From Candidatus Methanoplasma sp. (GTDB taxonomy: Archaea > Thermoplasmatota > Thermoplasmata > Methanomassiliicoccales > Methanomethylophilaceae): a stretch of DNA of 8,857 bases. This document shows, in pieces, positions 1 to 5,843 of the stretch. The notes beneath the pieces are model-generated. The model had not been told where the DNA came from. It did not search any database and saw nothing but the letters and a program-made list of their open reading frames with translations. The position numbers were made by a program, and so were the translations under genes. Every line of letters begins with the position of its first letter. The first letter of the stretch is position 1. The stretch covers positions 1 to 8,857 of the forward strand of contig JAISPV010000139.1 in the NCBI GenBank assembly GCA_031274665.1, given 5' to 3'.

Positions 1-822
1 CATCGGGGGGTGTGTGCTGAACAGTTTCGTGACAAAGCTCTTCTTCTTCCTGACGGGATTAGAGATCCACATGTCTGCGTAACTGTTGTTGTCATACTCG
101 TTGCGCGGTGAAGCGACACCGGATTCGATGCTGCTGAGAGCGCGTGCAAGCGCGCGGGGGTTGCCGGTTATCCTTGCACCGGTCTCGTCGGCAAGGTACT
201 CGCGGTTTCTGGACACTCCCAGCTGGATGAGGATCGCAGCTATCGGCACAGTTATACTGAGGGCTATCGCGATGATGTAGTTGTAGGCATTCTTGTTGTT
301 ACCGCTCAGCATCACCGTCCATATGGCATACCTAGAAAGAAATGAGAGGACGGCCGCCATTGTGGATGCAACAGACATCACCAGTATGTCCCTGTTCTTT
401 ACGTGGGCCATCTCATGCGCTATCACCCCTTCCAGCTCATCGTCCTGAAGCATGGAAAGAAGCCCCCTGGTTGCCACTACGGCCGCGTTCTTGGGGTTCC
501 TCCCGGTCGCGAACGCATTCGGCATGACAAGTTCGGACACACCGACCTCCGGCATGGGCACGCCCGCTTTGCCCGCGACCGTCTTGACGATACGGTACAG
601 CCTCGGCTCCTCCGCTTCGGTGATAATGCGCGCCTTGTTGGCCCTCAGCGCGCTGCGTTTGGAGAAGAAATACGCATACAGGTTGAACACCACGGCGAGC
701 GCCAGCATCGCGATCAGCCCTATCCAGATGCTGTCGACCAGATATCCGATGACCAGCCCTACTGCCAACAGTACCAAGGTCATCACGACAAACAAAGCTG
801 CTGTTTTAATGCGCCATCTCAT
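1..822 (-). CDS. htpX: HtpX-type membrane zinc metalloprotease (M48), C-terminus cut by window edge
   Basis: This is a membrane-embedded zinc protease of the M48B family, which removes damaged or misfolded membrane proteins. Two hydrophobic helices near residues 7-28 and 31-53 are followed by the conserved stretch PNAFATGRNPKNA (about 101-113). The zinc site HEMAH has H136, E137 and H140. Two further hydrophobic segments lie at about 149-172 and 181-203, and REYLADE (about 207-213) supplies the third zinc ligand, E208. The visible 274 residues end in FSTHPPM; family members usually continue only 15-30 residues, so little is missing. The start is the ATG at 822, chosen because the N-terminal helix begins right after it and a TATA box lies about 36 nt upstream. 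Codons are open through the window edge. The family assignment is secure; the stress-related role is known for bacterial HtpX and is only inferred here. Confidence 0.95.
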   Translation of the reverse strand, partial: MRWRIKTAALFVVMTLVLLAVGLVIGYLVDSIWIGLIAMLALAVVFNLYAYFFSKRSALRANKARIITEAEEPRLYRIVKTVAGKAGVPMPEVGVSELVMPNAFATGRNPKNAAVVATRGLLSMLQDDELEGVIAHEMAHVKNRDILVMSVASTMAAVLSFLSRYAIWTVMLSGNNKNAYNYIIAIALSITVPIAAILIQLGVSRNREYLADETGARITGNPRALARALSSIESGVASPRNEYDNNSYADMWISNPVRKKKSFVTKLFSTHPPM

Positions 823-828
823 TTTATC

Positions 829-841
829 ACTCAACTTGAGT
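829..841. promoter_or_regulatory. 13-bp perfect palindrome at the predicted htpX transcription start
   Basis: ACTCAACTTGAGT is a perfect inverted repeat with a single central base. It lies between the htpX TATA box (855-862) and the ATG at 822, where transcription should begin (about 832). A dimeric repressor bound here would block initiation. The symmetry is seen directly; operator function is inferred. Confidence 0.35.
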
Positions 842-854
842 ACAAATGCGGTTG

Positions 855-863
855 TATTTAAAT
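855..863 (-). promoter_or_regulatory. TATA box of htpX
   Basis: On the minus strand this reads ATTTAAATA, preceded by a purine-rich AAAAAG that fits a BRE element. With an archaeal spacing of about 25 nt, the start of transcription falls near 832, giving a leader of roughly 10 nt before the htpX ATG. Confidence 0.6.
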
Positions 864-870
864 CTTTTTC

Positions 871-879
871 AAAAAAAAA
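871..879 (-). terminator. T9 tract ending the hydrolase/MBL operon
   Basis: Nine consecutive T residues on the minus strand lie 19 nt past the stop of the MBL-fold gene, with a further six-base A run just before them. Archaeal RNA polymerase terminates at such U-runs without needing a hairpin. The tract lies just upstream of the htpX TATA box and separates the two transcription units. Confidence 0.6.
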
Positions 880-897
880 CTGTTTTTTCCCTTCCGT

Positions 898-1656
898 TCA
901 GATGTCGAAATACAGAATGGAGCCGACATAGAAGTCGCTGACGCCTTTGAGTCCCAGAACGGTCCTCAGATGCATCATGCCGCTGATGCCCGTGCAGTGA
1001 TTGAGATGCAGGTCCTTGCAGTTCTTCTCGGAGAACGAGGATGCCATGGCGGCCGCTCTCTGTTTATCCTTTTTGCCCAGGTGCACCCCGCCGATGTACG
1101 TGTTCGGGTATGCGCCGAACTTTTTCTTCACACTCTCCATTATGGTGTCGGTCCCGGCGTGGGAGCATGCTGCGATGACCACCGGCCCCTTCTTTGACAA
1201 GATCGCCATGAACGACTCGGTCTTGCCGTCGCCTATGTCCGTCGGTGCGGATACAAAAACGTTTTTGGATATCTCCAGCCAATCTCGTACCTCATTCAGG
1301 TCGGCCTTTTCAGAAAGTTCTTCGGGAATGTAGAGCCCTTTGGCGCCGAGCAGCCTCTTGGTCCCTATCGCCGAGTGCGGAGCGTATATTTTCACAGGCG
1401 TTTCCCGGTTCATCAGAAGGTCCACTACGCCGCCGGTGTGGCCGGCATGACCGTGGGATATCACTATCTTGTCTATTTTTCCAGGTTCGATGTCCAGGAA
1501 CATCATATTGTGCAGAAGATATCTCCCTGTTCTGCCGGTGTCGAACAGGATCCTCTGGCCGTCCGTTTCTATCAGGACGGCGAATCCCTTTGCTCCGATC
1601 AGAGATGTGCCCTCCAGCGAGCCTTCGTCGTAGACGCTGGTGATCTTTGCCTGCAT
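898..1656 (-). CDS. MBL-fold metallohydrolase, COG1237-like, with altered HxHxGH motif
   Basis: This 252-residue protein has a metallo-beta-lactamase fold resembling the archaeal/bacterial group that includes proteins annotated as dihydropterin ribofuranosylaminobenzene phosphate synthase-like (COG1237). Landmarks are FDTG (D39), SHGHAGHTGG (H68, H70, H73), ACSHAG (H166), IGGVHL (H192) and NHCTG (H220). The usual HxHxDH is HxHxGH here: the aspartate that normally binds the second metal is G72, so activity may be changed or mononuclear. The open frame extends 25 residues further upstream (to 1731), but those residues run through the 3' end of the preceding gene and are basic and unfamiliar. 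I chose the ATG at 1656, where the typical first strand (KITSVYDEGS) begins. It lies 38 nt after the TatD-like stop and is probably cotranscribed with it. The substrate is unknown. Confidence 0.85.
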   Translation of the reverse strand: MQAKITSVYDEGSLEGTSLIGAKGFAVLIETDGQRILFDTGRTGRYLLHNMMFLDIEPGKIDKIVISHGHAGHTGGVVDLLMNRETPVKIYAPHSAIGTKRLLGAKGLYIPEELSEKADLNEVRDWLEISKNVFVSAPTDIGDGKTESFMAILSKKGPVVIAACSHAGTDTIMESVKKKFGAYPNTYIGGVHLGKKDKQRAAAMASSFSEKNCKDLHLNHCTGISGMMHLRTVLGLKGVSDFYVGSILYFDI

Positions 1657-1694
1657 GTTATCGTCACTGTATGGCTGTCGGATTGAATAATGTT

Positions 1695-2534
1695 TCAGCG
1701 GTGGTAAAGGCTGTCGGGGATGTCCCCGCATATCCTGTTTATGTCTTCGGGCCCTAGTCTTCCGGCCGACAGCAGCATCTTCACTTTGTTGGGGACCGTG
1801 TTTATCGCCATTACCACCCCCGGCCTCCCCGGATCATCGATGTAGTCCGTCTCCAACATGAACCTCGTCGATCCTTTTTCCAGCGCTTCCGTAATATACT
1901 TTTTCGATGCGGGGATCGACGGCATGACGCCGAATGTCTCCTTGTCGGTCACAAAAGGAGGCGACGAGTGCTTAACCACCAACCCCGGGTCCAGACCGAC
2001 GCTCCTTGCCATCTCCGCCAGAGACAGATTGGTATCCGTCGTTCCGGATTCACTGTGGATGATGACGGGGCAGTCCAGTTCTTTTGCGTGTTCCATCCCT
2101 CTGAGCAATATCCTGTTGGAAGCGTCCCAGATGTCATCGGGGACGTCGAAATGAGGCCTTCCTATCTCCCCTATCGCGCATGCTTTGCCGTCGCGCACCA
2201 AACCTGCCGCGATCTCCATGCCCCGGACCATCATCTCCTCGGCCTTTTCAAGACCGTGATGTTTTGCGAGGGGCACTATCAGAACAGGATACGGACCGAC
2301 GGCGATGTTTATCTCCAGGCGGGTGGCCGCCCTTGCCTTTTCCGCCAGGGACAGCGTGATCTCGTACGAACGCCCGAAATCCTCTCCGCAGGTTATCGGG
2401 ACCTGTACATAGGGTAATGTTACCAAGGTAAGCCCTGTTCCGCCGGCCGCCTCGAATTCTTTGACGGCCTCCACGTTCCTTCCCGAGGGGTCCATGTGAA
2501 CATGGTTATCGTAAACGGGGACCTTTTCTCTCAT
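1695..2534 (-). CDS. TatD-like archaeal metal-dependent hydrolase (amidohydrolase fold)
   Basis: This 279-residue TIM-barrel hydrolase belongs to the TatD/urease-like superfamily and resembles the archaeal group COG1831. Metal ligands are visible in order: DNHVH (H11, H13), IGEIG (E123), VIIHSE (H160), VVKHSS (H189) and LETDY (D230). The full set is present, so an active binuclear enzyme is expected. TatD relatives include DNases and other phosphoesterases or amidohydrolases; the substrate cannot be read from the sequence. The frame opens earlier (2597), but the extra 21 residues would overlap the priS start and cross the promoter. The ATG at 2534 lies about 25 nt from the TATA box, so the message is probably leaderless. 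The MBL-fold gene follows 38 nt later and the pair probably forms an operon. Confidence 0.88.
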   Translation of the reverse strand: MREKVPVYDNHVHMDPSGRNVEAVKEFEAAGGTGLTLVTLPYVQVPITCGEDFGRSYEITLSLAEKARAATRLEINIAVGPYPVLIVPLAKHHGLEKAEEMMVRGMEIAAGLVRDGKACAIGEIGRPHFDVPDDIWDASNRILLRGMEHAKELDCPVIIHSESGTTDTNLSLAEMARSVGLDPGLVVKHSSPPFVTDKETFGVMPSIPASKKYITEALEKGSTRFMLETDYIDDPGRPGVVMAINTVPNKVKMLLSAGRLGPEDINRICGDIPDSLYHR

Positions 2535-2554
2535 AATGGAGAAGCGGCGGACAA

Positions 2555-2564
2555 TATAATTATA
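2555..2564. promoter_or_regulatory. Palindromic TATA box shared by the TatD-like gene and priS
   Basis: TATAATTATA is a perfect 10-bp palindrome centred at 2559.5. The TatD-like ATG lies 25.5 nt to its left and the priS ATG 27.5 nt to its right. Both distances fit leaderless archaeal transcripts, so one TBP site can serve both directions. I see no second TATA-like element in the 52-bp gap. Confidence 0.65.
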
Positions 2565-2586
2565 CATTACCCGATTCGAGTACACC

Positions 2587-3810
2587 ATGGACAACAATTC
2601 CCGTTTCCTGCTGAGGTCTTTCAGGAAATATTACAAAGAGAACCGCCCGGTAATGCCGGACCGCTTCACAAAAAGGGAATTCGGGTTCATGTTCTTCGAC
2701 AGGGAGATGGTACAAAGGCACATCGGGTTCCCGGCCCCGGATGAACTGAGCCGGTTCCTGATCGCGCAGGTGCCCAGCCACTGTTATTACTCGACCGCAT
2801 ACTACAGAAGACCCAGCGCCCCCACTATGGAAGAGAAGGAATGGTTGGGCGCAGATCTGATATTCGATCTTGACGCCGACCATCTGCAGGGAGCGGAAAA
2901 GATGTCGTACTCCGAGATGCTCGAAAGGATCAAGAAAGAGATGATCAATCTGACCGATTCATTCCTTTTCACCGATCTGGGTTTCGACGAAAAGGGAGTA
3001 CATATCACGTTCTCCGGAGGAAGAGGATACCATGCCCATGTACCCTCTGATGCCGTGCTTACTCTGGGCACCCATGAACGCAGGGAACTGGTCGACTACA
3101 TCACGTGCTCCGGCCTGAACATAGACTGGGTGTTCCCTTTTCAGAGGGTGGTGACCTCCGAGACCAAGACCGCCGCGGGCATCCGTGCCAATGTCGCAAA
3201 GGACCGCCTCATACCGCCGCCCGAGGCGGGAGGCTGGAAAAAGAGGATGAGGGAAGGACTGATGGACCTTGTGAACGATGTCTGCGACCTTGATCCTAAG
3301 ATCCTGCGGAGAACATACCCCTCCATCTCATCCTCCGGCATTGTCACGATAAAAAAGATGCAGGAGAACGTCAGGGCGTCTAGGAAACAGATCTTCAAGA
3401 ATAATTCCCTGGCGTTCCTCGACCGCAATTACCAGGAGATGCTGGTAAAGGTCATGGGGGAGGACATTGCGCCCGCCCTCGCGGCAGAGGTGGACAAACC
3501 CGTCACCCCCGATATCAAAAGGATCATCCGTCTGCCGGGGTCCGTTCACGGAAAAACAGGCCTCCGGGTGACACCTATTACCAGAGACGAACTGACCGAT
3601 TTCAATCCCCTTAGGGACGCCGTCCCGTCCTCATACTCGGACGAACCGACCAAGGTCACATTGAAGAAAGATTATGAGTTCGATATGAAAGGAGAACATT
3701 TTTCGCTGTCGGGAGAAACGGAAGTCCCGGAGTACGCCGCCGTGTTCCTTGTCGGCAGAAGGGCCGCCGATTTCGGTCATCTTTCCGAAAAAAAAGAATC
3801 GTTGTTCTAA
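2587..3810 (+). CDS. priS: DNA primase catalytic (small) subunit PriS
   Basis: This is the catalytic subunit of the archaeal/eukaryotic-type primase. It makes RNA or DNA primers at the fork together with PriL, which is not in this window. The catalytic motif FDLDADH places metal-binding D94 and D96 (with D98). SGGRGYHAH (about 143-151) is the nucleotide-binding signature. DIKRIIRLPGSVHGKTG (about 310-326) carries the third catalytic Asp and the conserved LPGSxHGKTG block. The length of 407 residues is somewhat more than the roughly 350 common in the family; the extra seems to lie in the charged middle and C-terminal parts. The start at 2587 lies 27 nt from the TATA box, giving a leaderless message. 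A T6 tract follows the stop. No key residue is missing. Confidence 0.97.
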   Translation: MDNNSRFLLRSFRKYYKENRPVMPDRFTKREFGFMFFDREMVQRHIGFPAPDELSRFLIAQVPSHCYYSTAYYRRPSAPTMEEKEWLGADLIFDLDADHLQGAEKMSYSEMLERIKKEMINLTDSFLFTDLGFDEKGVHITFSGGRGYHAHVPSDAVLTLGTHERRELVDYITCSGLNIDWVFPFQRVVTSETKTAAGIRANVAKDRLIPPPEAGGWKKRMREGLMDLVNDVCDLDPKILRRTYPSISSSGIVTIKKMQENVRASRKQIFKNNSLAFLDRNYQEMLVKVMGEDIAPALAAEVDKPVTPDIKRIIRLPGSVHGKTGLRVTPITRDELTDFNPLRDAVPSSYSDEPTKVTLKKDYEFDMKGEHFSLSGETEVPEYAAVFLVGRRAADFGHLSEKKESLF

Positions 3811-3816
3811 GCATTG

Positions 3817-3822
3817 TTTTTT
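3817..3822 (+). terminator. T6 tract after priS
   Basis: TTTTTT begins 7 nt past the priS stop codon, suitable as an archaeal U-run terminator. It precedes the putative promoter of the structured RNA region. Confidence 0.4.
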
Positions 3823-3837
3823 GAGACAGGATGACCA

Positions 3838-3843
3838 TTATAA
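3838..3843 (+). promoter_or_regulatory. Possible TATA box for the structured RNA
   Basis: TTATAA, within ATTATAAC, is centred about 25 nt before 3864-3866, where the first strong hairpin of the candidate RNA begins. The fit of spacing to structure is the main support; the box is short and weak, and itself symmetric. Confidence 0.35.
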
Positions 3844-3863
3844 CTATGCCCGGCGTTGTACAG

Positions 3864-4135
3864 AGCGGATGATATTTCGCTGCAAAAGGGACCCATCCGC
3901 TGCGTGCAGGAAAGGGTGCACCCCCGGCGGAGGGGGAAGATAGCTCCCGAAATCTTGGTAAAGGAAGCTGTCAGCTCTGCCGGGTGGTGCATTGAGTATG
4001 CCCGTCGTGACCTACGGAGCCGAGATGTACCTTTAAGGCAGGGACCGGCCTACCCCAGATCGCTTGGGGCGGAGCATAAAGCGAACAACAAGTAGGGATC
4101 GAACCACAATTTCTATGTGGAGACCGTTCCGTGTT
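3864..4135 (+). ncRNA. Candidate structured non-coding RNA, family not recognised
   Basis: This 450-nt gap between priS and the HTH gene is GC-rich and has no protein-like frame. Directly visible stems are AGCGGATG 3864-3871 with 3894-3901 (8 bp), GTGCA 3904-3908 with 3917-3921, CCCC 3922-3925 with 3932-3935 stacked against it, CCCCA 4053-4057 with 4065-4069, and CCACA 4104-4108 with 4116-4120. Loop 4060-4064 can pair with 4080-4084 as a pseudoknot. I favour the plus strand because unpaired segments are purine- and A-rich there (loop GGAAAGGG; GAAATC; GTAAAGGAAG; ATAAAGCGAACAACAAG), as in folded RNAs. I looked for RNase P RNA, SRP RNA, tRNA and 5S hallmarks and did not find them. The ends are guesses: the 5' end from the possible TATA at 3838, the 3' end after the last hairpin. 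The minus strand remains possible because of the TATA box at 4165-4174. Confidence 0.45.
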
Positions 4136-4164
4136 ATCCTTAAGTGTGACCCACCGCAATACAT

Positions 4165-4174
4165 ATTATATATA
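4165..4174 (-). promoter_or_regulatory. Strong TATA box in the RNA/HTH gap, best read toward priS
   Basis: On the minus strand this reads TATATATAAT, preceded by CCAAATC, a good BRE-plus-TATA arrangement. Transcription would start near 4144 and run through the structured region antisense to the favoured RNA strand. The core is nearly symmetric, so plus-strand use (start near 4195) is also possible. The HTH gene has its own, better placed box. Confidence 0.4.
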
Positions 4175-4229
4175 GATTTGGAAGAGCTTTTCTTCAGCCT
4201 TGTTTCTGGCATTCGGAAGAAAGTATCGT

Positions 4230-4237
4230 TTTATATA
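4230..4237 (+). promoter_or_regulatory. TATA box of the HTH operon
   Basis: TTTATATA is centred about 27 nt before the ATG at 4261, matching a leaderless transcript. No Shine-Dalgarno sequence precedes that ATG, in line with leaderless initiation. Confidence 0.7.
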
Positions 4238-4260
4238 GAAGGACAACCCCTTTCTACAAC

Positions 4261-5208
4261 ATGAGCAGAGAAGAACTTATCAATACTACCCGCGCCATTT
4301 TGGCAAAGGCAGGATTCGATATATCCTCATCCCTTAATCTTCGAAGCATATGCTTTGACATCGTCGGAAGGAAGGACGAGACCCTGCTCATCATCAAGGT
4401 CCTGAGCAATGTGGACGCATTCTCGAAAGAGAACGCAGAGGACATGAAGATCCTTGCCGATGCTCTTAGGGCAACGCCTCTGCTCATAGGCGAGACGTCC
4501 AGTTCCGGTCCTCTTGAGGCCGGCATCGTTTATTCAAGGTTCAACATCCCGATCATTTCCAACGAGACCCTCGGCGAACATCTGTTGGAAGATGTCCCCC
4601 CGTTCATATTTGCGGCGCCGGGCGGCCTCTATGTCAAGATAGACGGGGACCTGCTCAAGAACATCAGGGAAAGCAGCAGGATAAGCCTCGGGACCTTGGC
4701 CGAAAGTGCAGGAGTCTCCAGAAGGACGATCCAAATGTACGAGTCGGGGATGGGGGCGATGATCAACGCCGCAATGAGGCTTGAGGAATTCCTTCAGGTA
4801 CCGATAATAGAGCCTATCGATCCCTTTGTGTATAAGAACGAGAAGAAACCCGAAGAGTACGAGATGACCGGCGGGAAGAGGACCGAATCGAATGCGCTGA
4901 ATCACCTTCTTGATATCGGGTTCGCGATAACGCCTGTCACGAAGAGCCCATTCGAGGCCATAACACGGAGCAGACAGACGATATTCCTCACCGGGCTCGG
5001 CATCGAGGAGGAAAAACTCATCCAAAAGGCCATCATTGCTTCGGAGATATCGAAGATAGCGGGCAAGCACTCCCTCGTGATCGTCGAAAGGGAACGCTCT
5101 GCAGAGCACATCGACTCGACGGCCGTTGTGACGAGCGAGGAACTTAATAAAATAGATGACCAGGATGCTTTTACAGATCTCGTACTTTCAAGGAGCACAA
5201 AGAAATGA
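4261..5208 (+). CDS. Archaeal HTH-type transcriptional regulator, COG1395-like
   Basis: This 315-residue protein matches the layout of the archaea-specific 'putative HTH-type transcriptional regulatory protein' family (COG1395). An N-terminal alpha/beta region (about 1-120) contains CFDIVGRKDETLLIIKVL and resembles a nuclease-like or sensing fold. An XRE-like helix-turn-helix at about 131-179 has the core ISLGTLAESAGVSRRTIQMY. A C-terminal alpha/beta region follows the charged linker. The start at 4261 fits a leaderless message from the TATA box at 4230. Its last four bases, ATGA, overlap the next start codon, so it leads a three-gene operon. As the first gene it may regulate that operon, but nothing in the sequence shows its target. 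It is a member of a widely distributed archaeal family whose biological role is not established. Confidence 0.88.
   Translation: MSREELINTTRAILAKAGFDISSSLNLRSICFDIVGRKDETLLIIKVLSNVDAFSKENAEDMKILADALRATPLLIGETSSSGPLEAGIVYSRFNIPIISNETLGEHLLEDVPPFIFAAPGGLYVKIDGDLLKNIRESSRISLGTLAESAGVSRRTIQMYESGMGAMINAAMRLEEFLQVPIIEPIDPFVYKNEKKPEEYEMTGGKRTESNALNHLLDIGFAITPVTKSPFEAITRSRQTIFLTGLGIEEEKLIQKAIIASEISKIAGKHSLVIVERERSAEHIDSTAVVTSEELNKIDDQDAFTDLVLSRSTKK
5190..5195 (+). promoter_or_regulatory. Shine-Dalgarno site of the second operon gene
   Basis: AAGGAG lies 9 nt before the ATG at 5205, inside the end of the HTH gene. It fixes the start at the ATGA overlap and shows that internal operon genes here use SD-led initiation while first genes are leaderless. 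Confidence 0.7.
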
Positions 5209-5843
5209 TCTCCCTCAAGGTAAGAGGGTGCAATGTCGATATCCTCCCCATCGTCAAAGGCCTTGTGTCAGAAACAGAGAAGATCAGAGAGGCCTACGGG
5301 GGATATGAAGCGTACTCGGCCGCACTGGGCATAGAAGAGATAATGGCGATCAAATGCCGGGACGAGATCGAGGGCATACAGGAGCTGAGCGAGATCGACA
5401 TGGTGTACGTCCACCACTTATCAAAATTCGGAGAGATAGAAACACCCACGCCGGCATTCTGTGAGCTGATAGACCTGTGCACAAAAGATTCGATCGAGGT
5501 CATACCTCTCGATATGAATAACGAAGAATTCACCGAGATGTACATCCTCACGGTGAAGACCTTGGAGTTCGTAAGGGAGCACAGGCTCGCAAAGAAAGGC
5601 ATGAAGCGCAGTTTCGACATGTCGTCCCCGGAATCGTTCGCGATCTCATGGGACGATTATCTGAACAAGGTCAAAGGGTATGAGAAGGTAAGCCGGAAAA
5701 GAGAGGCGTACATCGCATCGCAGATAACGGATATCGCAAAATACAGGCATTCTCTGCTTGCCGTGATCGAGGCCGAAAGAGTTTATAGTGTTGTAGAACA
5801 TCTCAAACGCGGAGACGATGATGGAAAAGTGTCCCCGTTGTAA
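5205..5843 (+). CDS. Uncharacterised protein, possibly TraB-like fold
   Basis: I do not firmly recognise this 212-residue protein. It is soluble, acidic, and has no signal peptide or membrane segment. The arrangement hints at the TraB/PrgY fold: a strand followed by IEVIPLDMNNEEFTEMY (about 103-119), then near the C-terminus KREAYIASQITDIAKYRHSLLAVIEAERVYSVVEHL, which resembles the R-x-x-Y-(M/I)A...VVaVxGagHxxGixxxL end of TraB-like proteins. The glycine/histidine pair typical there is replaced by E-A-E-R, so any catalytic role is doubtful. It overlaps the HTH gene by 4 nt and the protease gene by 26 nt, so translation is probably coupled. A link to the membrane protease downstream is plausible from context only; the fold assignment is tentative. 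Confidence 0.75.
   Translation: MISLKVRGCNVDILPIVKGLVSETEKIREAYGGYEAYSAALGIEEIMAIKCRDEIEGIQELSEIDMVYVHHLSKFGEIETPTPAFCELIDLCTKDSIEVIPLDMNNEEFTEMYILTVKTLEFVREHRLAKKGMKRSFDMSSPESFAISWDDYLNKVKGYEKVSRKREAYIASQITDIAKYRHSLLAVIEAERVYSVVEHLKRGDDDGKVSPL

Noticed and set aside
403..861. Plus-strand frames opposite htpX and other long antisense frames (e.g. 4534-5109 minus)
   Set aside because: They mirror secure genes on the opposite strand and show no independent motifs, promoters or ribosome binding sites.
1657..1731. Upstream start adding 25 residues to the MBL-fold protein
   Set aside because: The extension overlaps the end of the TatD-like gene, is unlike family N-termini, and the ATG at 1656 starts exactly at the first conserved strand.
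2535..2597. Upstream start adding 21 residues to the TatD-like protein
   Set aside because: It would translate through the shared TATA box and overlap priS; the ATG at 2534 fits leaderless spacing and family length.
3849..3984. CCCGGCG (3849-3855) pairing with TGCCGGG (3978-3984) as a closing stem of the RNA
   Set aside because: The left arm lies upstream of the start predicted from the TATA-like box at 3838, so it would not be in the transcript; kept out unless 5' mapping shows an earlier start.
3856..4095. A 79-codon plus-strand frame through the candidate RNA
   Set aside because: It is arginine-rich with no domain-like pattern and crosses several perfect hairpins; it is better explained by the GC-rich RNA structure.
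4096..4105. GGTTCGATCC on the minus strand, resembling a tRNA T-loop
   Set aside because: The flanking bases do not form a T-stem beyond two pairs, and no acceptor or anticodon arm can be placed around it.
3864..4135. RNase P RNA or SRP RNA as the identity of the structured region
   Set aside because: The near-universal RNase P segments (AGGAAAGUCC-like, ACAGAACCCGGC-like) and the SRP helix-8 core (GGAAGG...AGCA) are absent on both strands; only short chance resemblances were found.
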